DNA of 59,649 bases from a bacterium D16-36 (GTDB lineage Bacteria > Bacillota > Clostridia > Lachnospirales > Lachnospiraceae): the NCBI GenBank assembly GCA_003611745.1, contig RAYF01000041.1, forward strand, positions 1 through 59,649, given 5' to 3'. The notes below the pieces were generated by a model. That model was not told where the DNA came from. It did not search any database and was given only the letters and a program-made list of their open reading frames with translations. A program made the position numbers and the translations under genes. Shown one piece after another: positions 43,535 to 52,851 of the stretch. The first letter of the stretch is position 1, and each line of letters opens with the position of its first letter.

Positions 43535-44697
43535 ATCCTTTTTCCTCCCGCTCTCTGTGCTGCCTCTGCAACCTTCCTTACATCATCCCTGCCCATATAC
43601 GGATGCATTGGAAGGGATAGTACCCGTTCCTTCAGATACAAGGTATTGCTGCATATTTCGGGTACAATGCCCCTCCCGGAGAATGCCTTCTGCTCATGCA
43701 TCCCCTTTGCATAATAAATCATGGATGGGATGCCGCTGTCCTTTAACTCCTGCTGCAAACCATCTCTTTCTCTTCTGTCCCTGCAAACAATAGTAAACTG
43801 TGCCCAGCTTGAGTAAAAACCTTCCTGTATCGCTGGAACACCCACTATGTCTTCCAGCAAAGATGCATACCATTCTGCCACTTTGTTTACCTGTCTAAGC
43901 TCATATTCCTGAAAGTGCCTGAACTTCACCAGAAGAACCGCTGCCTGCAGCGTGTCCAAACGGGAATTCATTCCGAGACGGACATTATCATATTTATTTT
44001 TTCCTTTTCCATGGACACACAGGGAACGGATTACCTCTGCCCAATCATCACTGTCAGTAAATACTGCGCCACCATCCCCATAGCACCCTAGCGGTTTTGC
44101 CGGAAAGAACGATGTCGTACTGATATCACCGAAGCTGCATGCCCGCCTTCCGGCTATATCTCCGCCGAAGCCCTGCGCCCCATCTTCCAGAAGCAGAAGG
44201 CCATATTTTTGTACCACTGGGATAATCCTTCCATAATCCGCTGGCTGACCGAATAAATCTACTGCCACTACCACCCTCGGCTTTAACTGCCCATCGCTTA
44301 TAATCTTCTTTACTGCCCTCTCCAGCGCTTCAGGTGAGATATTAAATGTATCCCTGTCCACATCTACGAATACAGGCACTGCCCCGCAGTTTGCCGGGGT
44401 CTCCCCGGAAGCAAAAAATGTGAAGTCCGGGACGAAAACAGCATCTCCTTCCCCAATCCCCCATGCCATCAATGCCAGCTCCAGTGCATCCGTCCCATTG
44501 CCGCATGTAATACAGTGCTTTACGCCCACATACTCTGCAAGCTTGTCCTCTAATGCCTGAACCTCCTGTCCCGAGATAAAATCACTTCTCCCTAAAACAC
44601 CTGCCACCGCATGGTCCATTTCTTCCTGCATAGCCTTATACTGTCTTCTTAAATCACGGAATTCCAATTCTTCCAGCCCTCCTGTCACTTCCACCAT
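43528..44697 (-). CDS. DegT/DnrJ/EryC1 sugar aminotransferase (WbpE-like)
   Basis: A 389-residue PLP enzyme of the sugar aminotransferase group. Signatures are GNGTDALELALMA, VPDFTFFASGE, LLEDGAQGFGG, and the lysine region STTSFFPAKPLGCYGDGG. With the 6-dehydrogenase (46522), the oxidoreductase (45418) and the 2-epimerase (47837) it makes the WbpA-B-E-I set, in which it puts the amino group on C3 of a 3-keto uronic acid. The first open ATG is at 44697, but a TTG at 44667 has AGGAGGG upstream and gives a better N-terminus (EFRDLRRQYKAM). Confidence 0.88.
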   Translation of the reverse strand: MVEVTGGLEELEFRDLRRQYKAMQEEMDHAVAGVLGRSDFISGQEVQALEDKLAEYVGVKHCITCGNGTDALELALMAWGIGEGDAVFVPDFTFFASGETPANCGAVPVFVDVDRDTFNISPEALERAVKKIISDGQLKPRVVVAVDLFGQPADYGRIIPVVQKYGLLLLEDGAQGFGGDIAGRRACSFGDISTTSFFPAKPLGCYGDGGAVFTDSDDWAEVIRSLCVHGKGKNKYDNVRLGMNSRLDTLQAAVLLVKFRHFQEYELRQVNKVAEWYASLLEDIVGVPAIQEGFYSSWAQFTIVCRDRRERDGLQQELKDSGIPSMIYYAKGMHEQKAFSGRGIVPEICSNTLYLKERVLSLPMHPYMGRDDVRKVAEAAQRAGGKRIW

Positions 44698-44714
44698 AGA
44701 AAATAATTATTGTC

Positions 44715-45416
44715 TTATCCCCCATCTTTTCTTCTTTCAGCCCCAGCCGCTTTTCTCTTTTCTAAACGAGAAAACAATTGTTCCTCATATTCCCTAGGCA
44801 TTCTTTTGTGCAGCGGATATCCTTCAGATAATACCTCCTGACATTTCCCCTGCGGCGCCTCTAACGCTGAAACCAGCATACAGATTTCATTTTCATACAC
44901 TTTTGCCGCCAGCGAATGGAAAGTATCCCCATCCTCTATGTCAATGCACTTTCTATCAATAACCCTTCCGGCATCAACCTCTTTGCCCAGAAAATAACTG
45001 GTAACACCAATTGGCTCCCCCCCATAAACGGCCCATTTATATGCATCTAACCCCCTGCAGTTTGGCAGATACCCCGGATGGGAATTAATAATAGTATGGG
45101 ATGCCACAAAATCATCCGGCAGAATCCCAGCCCCACATATTAAAACAGTTTCATCCGACAAGATAACAAACTCTTCCAGATCCCCCTCCAGATAGGCATA
45201 TCCAAAGTTACGGCAAACTTCTTCTGTAGAGGGCATATCTGGCAGAAGCCCCGGCCTGTGTTCATACAGCGGTTTAAACTTCTTTTTATAATGAAAGGGG
45301 CTGGCATACACTGATACCTCCTGATACCCCTTTGCCTTAAGCAGGCAGAGTGTATCATATGTCTTTCTGTGCTTTGACTGGTATGTTAATACAGCAATTT
45401 TTTGTCTCGCCCCCAT
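44715..45416 (-). CDS. Formyltransferase-family protein, probable sugar N-formyltransferase
   Basis: A protein of 233 residues of the formyl transferase N-domain type. The Asn-His-Asp site is visible as NSHPGYLPNCRGLDAYKWA near 120-138 and VDAGRVID near 152-159. It lacks the C-terminal domain of methionyl-tRNA formyltransferase. Its position between the aminotransferase and oxidoreductase genes of a diamino-uronic acid set suggests that it formylates the new amino group with N10-formyl-tetrahydrofolate, taking the place of the acetyltransferase WbpD. The ATG at 45416 has GGAGG upstream; it lies one base from the upstream stop codon. Confidence 0.75.
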   Translation of the reverse strand: MGARQKIAVLTYQSKHRKTYDTLCLLKAKGYQEVSVYASPFHYKKKFKPLYEHRPGLLPDMPSTEEVCRNFGYAYLEGDLEEFVILSDETVLICGAGILPDDFVASHTIINSHPGYLPNCRGLDAYKWAVYGGEPIGVTSYFLGKEVDAGRVIDRKCIDIEDGDTFHSLAAKVYENEICMLVSALEAPQGKCQEVLSEGYPLHKRMPREYEEQLFSRLEKRKAAGAERRKDGG

Positions 45417-45417
45417 G

Positions 45418-46491
45418 TTAAAATTCCTCCCGCATTTCTTCACATGCAAAATTCCGAAGTGGCAGCTTTACCGGTATCTTTTCCTTCTGGCTCTTATAGA
45501 TGGCAAGCACCAGCTCCAGCGCCCTTCTGCCTGCACGGGCATCCACATACGGCTGCCTGTCCTCCCGCATTGCCCCGGCCATATCAGCAAACAGGCGTGC
45601 ATGCCCATTCCCATATACATTCGCTGCTTCTTCCTGCAGCCTCTGGTTCGCGGCATCCGTCTCCCTCTCATCCGCAAATTCCCATATATCTATATTATTC
45701 GTGGACTTGCCGCCAAGCTTCACAGTCCCCTCTTCCCCGAAAAGATACAGCGTCTCTTCCAGATTCTTTGGGTATACGTTTGTCGTCCCCTCAATGGTGG
45801 CGACTGCCCCGTTTTTAAACTGCACAACCGCCATCCCGACATCTTCCGCCTCCAGATAATCATGGAACCGCTGTCTGGTTACGCCGTATACCTCCTCTAT
45901 CTCATCCCCCATCATCCAGCGCAGCAGGTCAATCCCGTGGATGCACTGGTTCATCAGCGCACCCCCGTCCTGCTCCCATGTGCCACGCCATGGGGCCTGC
46001 CTATAATATTCCTCATTCCGGTTCCAGCGCACATGCACGGAGCCGTGCGACAATTTCCCAAACCTTCCGGCCTCCAGCGCCCTCCGCATCTCCTGCACCG
46101 CCGTATTAAAGCGGTTCTGGTGGCATGCCGAGACTTTTACGCCCGTTCTTTCTGACAATTCTATTATCCTGTCTGCGTCTTCTAAAGACATTGCCATCGG
46201 CTTTTCAATGATGACATGGATTCCCTTTTCTATGCAGTCCAGTGCAATGCCGGCATGGGAACCGCTCTCTGTTGCAATGCTGATTAATTCCAAATCATTT
46301 TCTGATATCATTTTTTTATAATCCGTATATCTCTTTATCCGGCTGTCCCTGTTGAGATTATGTTTTTCCAAAAGCTGTTCCATATGCTCCGGCACAATGT
46401 CGCATACTGCTGCGATTTCCAGATGGTTTTCCAATGCGGCATATATGTGGTTTGTGGAAATCCGCCCGCATCCGATTAATGCGTATCTCAT
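45418..46491 (-). CDS. Gfo/Idh/MocA oxidoreductase (WbpB-like)
   Basis: A protein of about 357 residues. The NAD-binding N-terminus is MRYALIGCGRISTNHI, with the family EKPM motif near residue 95 and a C-terminal beta-sheet domain (SACHQNRFN, HGIDLLRWMMG). WbpB/WlbA oxidise C3 of UDP-N-acetylglucosaminuronate, giving the ketone for the WbpE-type transaminase. The neighbouring genes fit that role. The ATG at 46491 has GGAAGGAG upstream; the open frame extends nine codons further. Confidence 0.85.
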   Translation of the reverse strand: MRYALIGCGRISTNHIYAALENHLEIAAVCDIVPEHMEQLLEKHNLNRDSRIKRYTDYKKMISENDLELISIATESGSHAGIALDCIEKGIHVIIEKPMAMSLEDADRIIELSERTGVKVSACHQNRFNTAVQEMRRALEAGRFGKLSHGSVHVRWNRNEEYYRQAPWRGTWEQDGGALMNQCIHGIDLLRWMMGDEIEEVYGVTRQRFHDYLEAEDVGMAVVQFKNGAVATIEGTTNVYPKNLEETLYLFGEEGTVKLGGKSTNNIDIWEFADERETDAANQRLQEEAANVYGNGHARLFADMAGAMREDRQPYVDARAGRRALELVLAIYKSQKEKIPVKLPLRNFACEEMREEF

Positions 46492-46521
46492 GCTACCACT
46501 CCTTCCCTCTGCTGGCACACC

Positions 46522-47850
46522 TTACAGCACCCATATATTTTCCCTGTCCGGGATATCCTTCATAACATTTTTTGTATCAAAAACGGCTGCCGCATTCTTC
46601 TGCACCATCCCATAATCCACATTGGTATGCGCTGCTGTGACCATTACTAAATCGTACTGTGCCAGCTTCTGCTCATTAATTCCAAGAAGCCCGCTGTACC
46701 ATTTCCCTTTATCCCTATACTGTGGAATCCACGGGTCGAAATAATCGACGATGGCATGATTCTTCCTAAGCTCATTTATCACGCGGATGGCCGGGCTCTC
46801 CCGGTAATCATTGACATCCTGCTTATAGGCAACCCCCAATATCAGGATTTTTGACCCATTCAACGGCTTTTGGAACTGGTTTAATATCTGGCTGGCACGG
46901 CTCACGCAATATTCCGGCATCCTGTCATTAATCATCATGGAACTTTCTATCATGGAAGTATGAAAACCATACTCCCTTGCCTTCCACGACAGGTAATACG
47001 GGTCAAGCGGGATGCAATGCCCGCCAAGCCCCGGCCCCGGATAAAATGCCTGAAAACCATATGGCTTTGTTTTTGCCGCATCAATGACTTCCCAGACATT
47101 GATGCCCATTTTCTGGCAGAGCATTGCCAATTCATTTACCAGAGCTATATTGACATTGCGGTATGTATTTTCCAGAATCTTTTCCATCTCCGCCACTTCC
47201 GGTGAGGAAACCTCCAACACTTCCCCATCCAAAACTGCACGGTACATGGCGGCAGCAACTTCTGTTGCATCCCTCCCAATCCCGCCGACAACCTTCGGTG
47301 TATTTTTCGTTTTATAAAATAAATTTCCAGGGTCTACTCTTTCGGGCGAAAAGGCCAGATAAAAATCTTCCCCGCACTTTAAACCGGAACCCCGCTCCAG
47401 TATCGGCTTGACCAAATCCCTTGTCGTCCCGGGATATGTTGTAGATTCTAACACCACTACCGTATCTTTTTTTAAATGAGAGGCGATAGATTCCACAGAA
47501 GATTTTACATAGCCGGTGTCAGGCTGCTGGTGGGCATCTAACGGTGTCGGCACGCAGATAGCAATGAAGTCAACTTCCTCAATAAAATCAAACCGGTTTG
47601 TCGCGCGCAGCATTCCAGACCGGACCAATGAAGCCAGATCAGAATCCACTACATCCCCGATATAGTTTTCCCCCCGGTTTACCATATCTACTTTACCTGG
47701 CTGCACATCAAACCCGATCGTCCGGAAGCCTGCCTTTGCCTTTTCCACCGCCAGCGGAAGGCCGACATAACCAAGCCCAACCACTCCTATCAGGGCGGTC
47801 CTATGCTGAATCTTATCCAGCAGCAGCTCCTTCATATCATTTCCCTTCAT
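46522..47850 (-). CDS. UDP-N-acetylglucosamine 6-dehydrogenase (WbpA-like)
   Basis: A protein of about 442 residues of the nucleotide-sugar dehydrogenase family. The NAD motif GVVGLGYVGLPLAVEKAK lies near 22-39, then AFSPERVDPGN, which marks dehydrogenases that use N-acetylated UDP-sugars, and the catalytic cysteine in GPGLGGHCIPLDPYYLSWK. It oxidises C6 of UDP-GlcNAc to give UDP-GlcNAcA. Its start is uncertain: ATGs at 47865, 47850 and 47835 are all close to GGAGGG or AAGGG; I use 47850. It overlaps the 2-epimerase gene. Confidence 0.9.
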   Translation of the reverse strand: MKGNDMKELLLDKIQHRTALIGVVGLGYVGLPLAVEKAKAGFRTIGFDVQPGKVDMVNRGENYIGDVVDSDLASLVRSGMLRATNRFDFIEEVDFIAICVPTPLDAHQQPDTGYVKSSVESIASHLKKDTVVVLESTTYPGTTRDLVKPILERGSGLKCGEDFYLAFSPERVDPGNLFYKTKNTPKVVGGIGRDATEVAAAMYRAVLDGEVLEVSSPEVAEMEKILENTYRNVNIALVNELAMLCQKMGINVWEVIDAAKTKPYGFQAFYPGPGLGGHCIPLDPYYLSWKAREYGFHTSMIESSMMINDRMPEYCVSRASQILNQFQKPLNGSKILILGVAYKQDVNDYRESPAIRVINELRKNHAIVDYFDPWIPQYRDKGKWYSGLLGINEQKLAQYDLVMVTAAHTNVDYGMVQKNAAAVFDTKNVMKDIPDRENIWVL

Positions 47851-48946
47851 TTTCATTCCCTCCAAGGATTCCTGTTATAATATCCGCAATCTTAACAGAA
47901 GCTGTCCCATCTCCAAAAACATTCGTTCTTTTCAGTTCCCTGCCATGGGTTACGATATCCCTTATCTCTTCTAGCGCTTCCTCAACAGATTTCTCATTAT
48001 CCATATCTACCGACTGGATATATCCCTCCTTGATAAGCTCGCCCCAGACATCAAAATTTAAAATATAAATACATTTTTTCCCAACAAAGGACGCTTCCTT
48101 AGACGCCCCGCCAGAATCAGATATCAGCAGGCGGCAATGGGATAACAGGCTGACCATCTCTTTATAACTAACGGGATGAATAACCTTCAAAAAAGGTATC
48201 TTCTTTACCCTCTCCTCCAGGCCATACTGCTTTAACAATTTGCTGGTCCGCGGATGCAATGGCAGGATAACCGTATGCCCGACCCTTTCAATAAAGCTGA
48301 TAACCTGCTCCATCTTTTCTCTGCTGCACGTATTTTCCTGCCGATGCCAAGTCATTAAAATATAACCATCCGGACAATCATTACAAATTTCCGGTACAGT
48401 GCTATCATTCAGGCAATATAAAAATTGGTCATACATTACATCCCCGGTAAAAAAAATCTTATCCCCGCTAATCCCTTCTTTTATTAAATTATCAACGCAT
48501 ATCTTATCAGGGGAACAAAGGAAGTCTGCAATATGGTCAACAACAAGCCTGTTGCATTCCTCCGGATTCTTCTTTTCAAATATCCTAAGGCCTGCTTCTA
48601 CATGGATAACCGGAATACACAGCTTTGCTGCTGCCAGAGCTGCAGCCAACGTGGAATTCGTATCGCCATATACGATAACGCACTTTGGCTGATATTCCAG
48701 CAATGCTTCCTCAATCCGTATCATCGCAGTCCCTGTAATCCGGGCATGGGTACCACTCCCAACATTTAAATTGCGGACTGGCTTTGGTATCTTTAATTCC
48801 TCAAAGAAAATATCAGACATATCCGCGTCATAATGCTGCCCTGTATGAATAATGCCTTCGTCTATATTCCTTCTCCTCAGTTCCCTTGAAACCGGGGCCA
48901 GTTTAATAAACTGCGGGCGGTTTCCCACAATATGCATCACATCCAT
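47837..48946 (-). CDS. UDP-GlcNAc3N-acyl-A 2-epimerase (WbpI/WecB-like)
   Basis: A 369-residue epimerase of the UDP-GlcNAc 2-epimerase family: MHIVGNRPQFIKLAPV near 4-19, HTGQHYDADMSD, VYGDTNSTLAAALAA, HVEAGLRIFEKKNPEECNR and LMTWHRQEN. The NRPQFIK form is the one of WbpI-type enzymes acting on 2,3-diamino uronic acids rather than of WecB. It would turn the gluco- into the manno-configured diamino uronate, after 3-amino group acylation. It overlaps the dehydrogenase gene downstream. Confidence 0.85.
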   Translation of the reverse strand: MDVMHIVGNRPQFIKLAPVSRELRRRNIDEGIIHTGQHYDADMSDIFFEELKIPKPVRNLNVGSGTHARITGTAMIRIEEALLEYQPKCVIVYGDTNSTLAAALAAAKLCIPVIHVEAGLRIFEKKNPEECNRLVVDHIADFLCSPDKICVDNLIKEGISGDKIFFTGDVMYDQFLYCLNDSTVPEICNDCPDGYILMTWHRQENTCSREKMEQVISFIERVGHTVILPLHPRTSKLLKQYGLEERVKKIPFLKVIHPVSYKEMVSLLSHCRLLISDSGGASKEASFVGKKCIYILNFDVWGELIKEGYIQSVDMDNEKSVEEALEEIRDIVTHGRELKRTNVFGDGTASVKIADIITGILGGNENEGK

Positions 48947-48999
48947 TGTTAAATACCATCCTCTTATAAATTCTATGCTGCCAACATAGGGTCAAGCTG

Positions 49000-50115
49000 T
49001 CACTGGACACAGCTTGGGCTATCTTTATCCTTTTTAATGAAAAAATCTACCACAGGCTTTAATATGTTGTCCCATGTACAGGCAGTGAGCACATAATCCC
49101 TCATATCCTCCACATAAAAGCCACGCTCCTGCATTTTATGGTAAAAACGTATTACTTCCCCCATATCAATTGGCGTGCCATCATTTGTAACCTTTAACGC
49201 ATATTCTTCCTTTCCGGTAAATCCGATGTCCTCATAACCGTATATAAAAGGAATCCCCCTTGCACAGTACTCCCTCGTTTTTATTGGCGAACCATACTCA
49301 GTATCTGCTTTGTAGAAGCCCAGCGAAGCAACTGCAATATCCGCATCATCATACTGCCTATCCAAATCTTCCTTATCGATGTGCCCCAAAAACTCAACAT
49401 ACTCCTGCAAATTATATTCTTCTGTCAAGTTGCGGTACTTTTCTGTCTCAGGTCCTTCACCAGCCAAGCGGAAAATAATCTTTTTATCCCACTGTCTCTG
49501 ATAGTATCCCGCCATCCCCTTAATTACCCTTTCATACCCATGCCATTTGCACATTGTCGCCACAGCAATAAGGATGATTTTATCATCCGGTTTCCTTAAC
49601 TTATGTACAGGATGGCGGCTTAAATCAACTCCATTGACTAACGCTGCGCATGGTATCCCAAAAACAGAATCCATATAATCAAACGTCGTGCACTGTTCCA
49701 CATAATCCGCCAGCTCTTCCCGGTAATGTTTATCAATCTCTAAAACCGATTTGCTTGAAACCTCCCCCTCATAAGGTATTGTTGGAAATTCTAATACAAC
49801 TGCAATTTGTCTTTCCTTCAATTCCTTTAAAAACTTTATAAACCATTTATCTGAGAGCATATACCTGATATACGCCCTCCGGATTCCATATTTCCCTATC
49901 CAATGCAGAACCCAGTTATTGCAGTCACTTTTTGTAATCGCCACTTCCTTCTCTATTACCTTCCCATCCTGCAGCAGGTACATCATCTGCCCGCTGTAAG
50001 ATGTGCAGTATGCCTGTCCAAAATTTTTGGCAAAAACCCTGTTTTGGGCAAAAACCTTCTTCCTGACCCCTATGCAGTCATCTGCAAATAAATCACCCAA
50101 AAAAACATATATCAT
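49000..50115 (-). CDS. Family 4 glycosyltransferase (GT-B)
   Basis: A 371-residue transferase. The C-terminal donor-binding half has LIAVATMCKWHGYERVIKGM near 180-199, FRLAGEGPETEKY, EYVEFLGHIDKEDL and GSPIKTREYCARGIPFIYG. The N-terminal half lacks a clear signal and starts MIYVFLGDLFADD. Donor and acceptor are unknown. The gene overlaps the Rossmann-domain gene upstream by four bases and has GGAGGGG before the ATG, so it is translated together with that gene. Confidence 0.88.
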   Translation of the reverse strand: MIYVFLGDLFADDCIGVRKKVFAQNRVFAKNFGQAYCTSYSGQMMYLLQDGKVIEKEVAITKSDCNNWVLHWIGKYGIRRAYIRYMLSDKWFIKFLKELKERQIAVVLEFPTIPYEGEVSSKSVLEIDKHYREELADYVEQCTTFDYMDSVFGIPCAALVNGVDLSRHPVHKLRKPDDKIILIAVATMCKWHGYERVIKGMAGYYQRQWDKKIIFRLAGEGPETEKYRNLTEEYNLQEYVEFLGHIDKEDLDRQYDDADIAVASLGFYKADTEYGSPIKTREYCARGIPFIYGYEDIGFTGKEEYALKVTNDGTPIDMGEVIRFYHKMQERGFYVEDMRDYVLTACTWDNILKPVVDFFIKKDKDSPSCVQ

Positions 50116-50528
50116 GATACTATCCCCTCCAAAAATTCCCCCAAATATAAAAGATTGTTTTTATCTGCAAACTTTGACAAATCATTCCATATTGCCTGAT
50201 AGTATTTTACCGGCGTAATAATTATCTTCTGCCCCGAATATTCTTTTTTCAGGTTATCAAGAGATATCACCCTAATATTTTCTGCATCTACCGATAAGCT
50301 GCCATTCTTGTCTACAACCGCTTTTATATCCGCCATGCCATCCAGCGCATTATGTAACTGTATTCCCAGAAAGCCCCCACCATATATATAAAGGGATTCC
50401 AGCCCGCATAACTCCACTCTTCTTTTGACCAGCTTCCTATCCAGCAGCCTCCCCATCATCCAGTAAGAGTACCATGCAATATCGTAATCCCTTACATACT
50501 GCTCTAATAACTTCTCTTCAAAATCCAT
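50112..50528 (-). CDS. Stand-alone small Rossmann-domain protein
   Basis: A 138-residue protein consisting of a helical N-terminus (KLLEQYVRDYDIAWYSYWMMG) and the Rossmann domain seen elsewhere in the locus: LESLYIYGGGFLGIQLHNAL near 42-61, IKAVVDKNGSLSVD, and KIIITPVKY. Here it is not fused to an enzyme. It overlaps the glycosyltransferase gene by four bases (ATGA), so it may be that enzyme's partner. No catalytic residues can be named. The start has CGGAGGAATGGCGTT. Confidence 0.6.
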   Translation of the reverse strand: MDFEEKLLEQYVRDYDIAWYSYWMMGRLLDRKLVKRRVELCGLESLYIYGGGFLGIQLHNALDGMADIKAVVDKNGSLSVDAENIRVISLDNLKKEYSGQKIIITPVKYYQAIWNDLSKFADKNNLLYLGEFLEGIVS

Positions 50529-50570
50529 AACGCCATTCCTCCGTTTTTCTATAGCAAAATCACATAACGC

Positions 50571-51914
50571 CTATGGCTTTGTGCCGCCGACGTGATAACT
50601 ATGGGGACTTGTTATGTTTCCTGTAATAATATTTACGGCCTGCAAAAGGTCAGCCGCTATCCAGTCAGGAACAGTTTCAAATTTGCCGTCCCTGCCTCCC
50701 TCCCCTGTTTTAAGCAGGATAGTTTTTAATCCCGCATTTTTTCCAGCCATAATATCTGTAGTCGTATCCCCAACCATATAAGAAAGGGACAAATCAATGT
50801 TATATTTCCTCTGCATTTTCTCTATCATTCCGGTTTTTGGTTTTCTGCAATTGCATTCCAGCTTATACTGCGGATTCTCATCAGGGTAACCCTTATCCGG
50901 GTGGTGCGGGCAAAACACGATGTCATCTACATAAGCGCCTGCCTCCCCTAACAGCGTCTCAATCTTTTGATGAAACCTCTCCACATCGCCAATGCTGCAT
51001 AAACCTCTTGCTACAACCGGCTGGTTTGTGGCAATGACAGCGAGATAGCCAGACAGATTGATTTTTTTAATTGCCTCCGCAACACCATCCATCAGGGTAA
51101 TCTGCTCCTCCTTCGAAACTAATCCGCAGTACTTGTTGATTGTCCCGTCCCTGTCCAAAAAGATGCATCTTTGCTTCCTTAATAAATTGCGCTGCTGCGG
51201 GATTCCTTTTTGCATATCCCTTTCAACGCCCTTAAACCGCTCCACTGTCCCGGCATCCCTTACATATTCTGTAGATATATAGGCATAGACAGGCATCTTC
51301 CTTTCTATCATCCCTGACAGCAGGCCGTGTTCCAGATCAAGCCTCTTCCCCTCCTCAATCCCATCTAAAACCTTACCTGATAAAATATATAACCCGGCAT
51401 TTACACGGTTTGCATACCAGTAATTGCGGTTGTTATTCTTTGAATCAATTGAAACAACCTTTTGGTTTTTATCTGTGATGACAATATCCGAATCGTGCGG
51501 ATGGCTGTTGGGATGCACAAACATCGTGGCCAAGGCGTGATACCCCAAATGGAATGACAGCATGCGGTTCCAGTCAATATCAAAAACAATATCCCCAAAA
51601 ACAAGAAGGAAATCCTCATTTTGGACGTATTGCTTTACATAATATAATGCGCCCGCGGAACCCATCGGAAAATCCTCGGTAATATAGCGGATGTGGATTC
51701 CATATCTCTCCCCGTCACCAAAATAATCAATAATTTTTTGCCCCAAATGGCTTACAATAATATAAATTTCATCCACGCCATATTTCTTTAACTGGAAAAT
51801 CTGGTATTCCAAAATAGGCTGCCCATTTATTCTGGCTAACGGTTTTGGTATGATACCGCCTGTTATTTCCTGCAGGCGGCTTCCCTTGCCTCCTGCCTGT
51901 ATTACTGCTTTCAA
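50571..51914 (-). CDS. HddC-GmhB fusion: heptose-1-phosphate guanylyltransferase and heptose-bisphosphatase
   Basis: A 447-residue two-enzyme fusion. Residues 1-235 are a nucleotidyltransferase (VIQAGGKGSRLQ near 4-15, PKPLARINGQPI, VFGDIVFD) that should make GDP-D-glycero-D-manno-heptose. Residues 248-415 are a GmhB-type HAD phosphatase: FLDRDGTINKY (nucleophile D), the zinc-binding CPHHP and CNCRKP segments, and MVGDTTTDIMAGKNAG. The two enzymes are separate in most bacteria. The start is TTG at 51914 with GGAGG nine bases upstream. GmhA at 37971 and HddA at 53807 complete the pathway. Confidence 0.9.
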   Translation of the reverse strand: MKAVIQAGGKGSRLQEITGGIIPKPLARINGQPILEYQIFQLKKYGVDEIYIIVSHLGQKIIDYFGDGERYGIHIRYITEDFPMGSAGALYYVKQYVQNEDFLLVFGDIVFDIDWNRMLSFHLGYHALATMFVHPNSHPHDSDIVITDKNQKVVSIDSKNNNRNYWYANRVNAGLYILSGKVLDGIEEGKRLDLEHGLLSGMIERKMPVYAYISTEYVRDAGTVERFKGVERDMQKGIPQQRNLLRKQRCIFLDRDGTINKYCGLVSKEEQITLMDGVAEAIKKINLSGYLAVIATNQPVVARGLCSIGDVERFHQKIETLLGEAGAYVDDIVFCPHHPDKGYPDENPQYKLECNCRKPKTGMIEKMQRKYNIDLSLSYMVGDTTTDIMAGKNAGLKTILLKTGEGGRDGKFETVPDWIAADLLQAVNIITGNITSPHSYHVGGTKP

Positions 51915-51969
51915 CTCGCTCTTCCTCCGACATTTGATGGTATTACCCCGGCTATTAAATGCACTGTTT

Positions 51970-52827
51970 TTACTTTCTTATCGCAACACTCAGCGTATCC
52001 CCAATCGGCAGATACTTTATCTCATTTTTATCACAATACTCTTTCACCGCATCCTTTACCCCATGAAATGCTTTTGAAAAATAATCATGGATTAACAGGA
52101 TCCCTCCCTTTACCAAACGCGGGTAAAAGAACTCTAAGCCCGCCAGTGTAGGGGCATACAGATCCGCATCCAAATTCACAAAGCAGAATACATCATCAAT
52201 CTGTAAAGCGCTGTCCGGGAACATCCCTTTACAAATCCTGCACATAGAAGGGTATTTCATTTTGTCCATAACAACCTGCTCAGTAGTATTCGAAAAATAC
52301 CCTGTCCGGTTTTTGTCCATATAGCCTTTCTCCATCTCCATATCACAATCCTCTGCAGTAAATCCCTCAAAAGTATCAAATAGATAAAAAGCCCTGTCAG
52401 GAAAAACCTTGTTAATCTCCTTCGCAAAATCTCCCCTGTAAACACCGAGCTCTGCCACTGCACCCTCTTCCACCCCATCTTCATCTAAAAGGGTACGTAT
52501 GCTTTTCAGGCATTCAATCCGCGCATAAGTCGGAACCTCCACATATCTTCCTATTATTTTTTCATCAGGTATGCCCATGCTTTTTAACAGGGCGCGCACC
52601 TGCCTGTAATAAGTTAAAACCCCAATATATAGATAATCAAACTGCATATCAGGAATTTCCGCTGGAGCTTTTACCTCGATATCATCAATTTTTGCACCCC
52701 ACTTGCTGCTGTCCTCATCTACAAATGCAGCAACCCGATTTTCATCCTTTATCTCTTCATAAATCCGCTTTCCTGTATCAGTAGCTCCAAAAATCATCAC
52801 AATATTTTTTCCAGACCGCGTTTCCAT
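51970..52827 (-). CDS. Rossmann domain plus TylF/MycF-type O-methyltransferase
   Basis: A 285-residue fusion. Residues 8-95 form the small Rossmann domain (NIVMIFGATDTGKRIYEEI, then AAFVDEDSSKWG). The C-terminal part is a TylF/MycF-type methyltransferase: VAELGVYRGDFAKEINKVFP near 130-149, YLFDTFEGF, and the metal-binding NLDADLYAPTLAGLEFFYP and LIHDYFSKAF. This family methylates sugar hydroxyls with SAM and Mg. Its neighbours suggest a heptose or a uronic acid as substrate. The ribosome binding site is AAGGAAGTGG. Confidence 0.85.
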   Translation of the reverse strand: METRSGKNIVMIFGATDTGKRIYEEIKDENRVAAFVDEDSSKWGAKIDDIEVKAPAEIPDMQFDYLYIGVLTYYRQVRALLKSMGIPDEKIIGRYVEVPTYARIECLKSIRTLLDEDGVEEGAVAELGVYRGDFAKEINKVFPDRAFYLFDTFEGFTAEDCDMEMEKGYMDKNRTGYFSNTTEQVVMDKMKYPSMCRICKGMFPDSALQIDDVFCFVNLDADLYAPTLAGLEFFYPRLVKGGILLIHDYFSKAFHGVKDAVKEYCDKNEIKYLPIGDTLSVAIRK

Positions 52828-52851
52828 TTTCCACTTCCTTCTATTTTCTAA

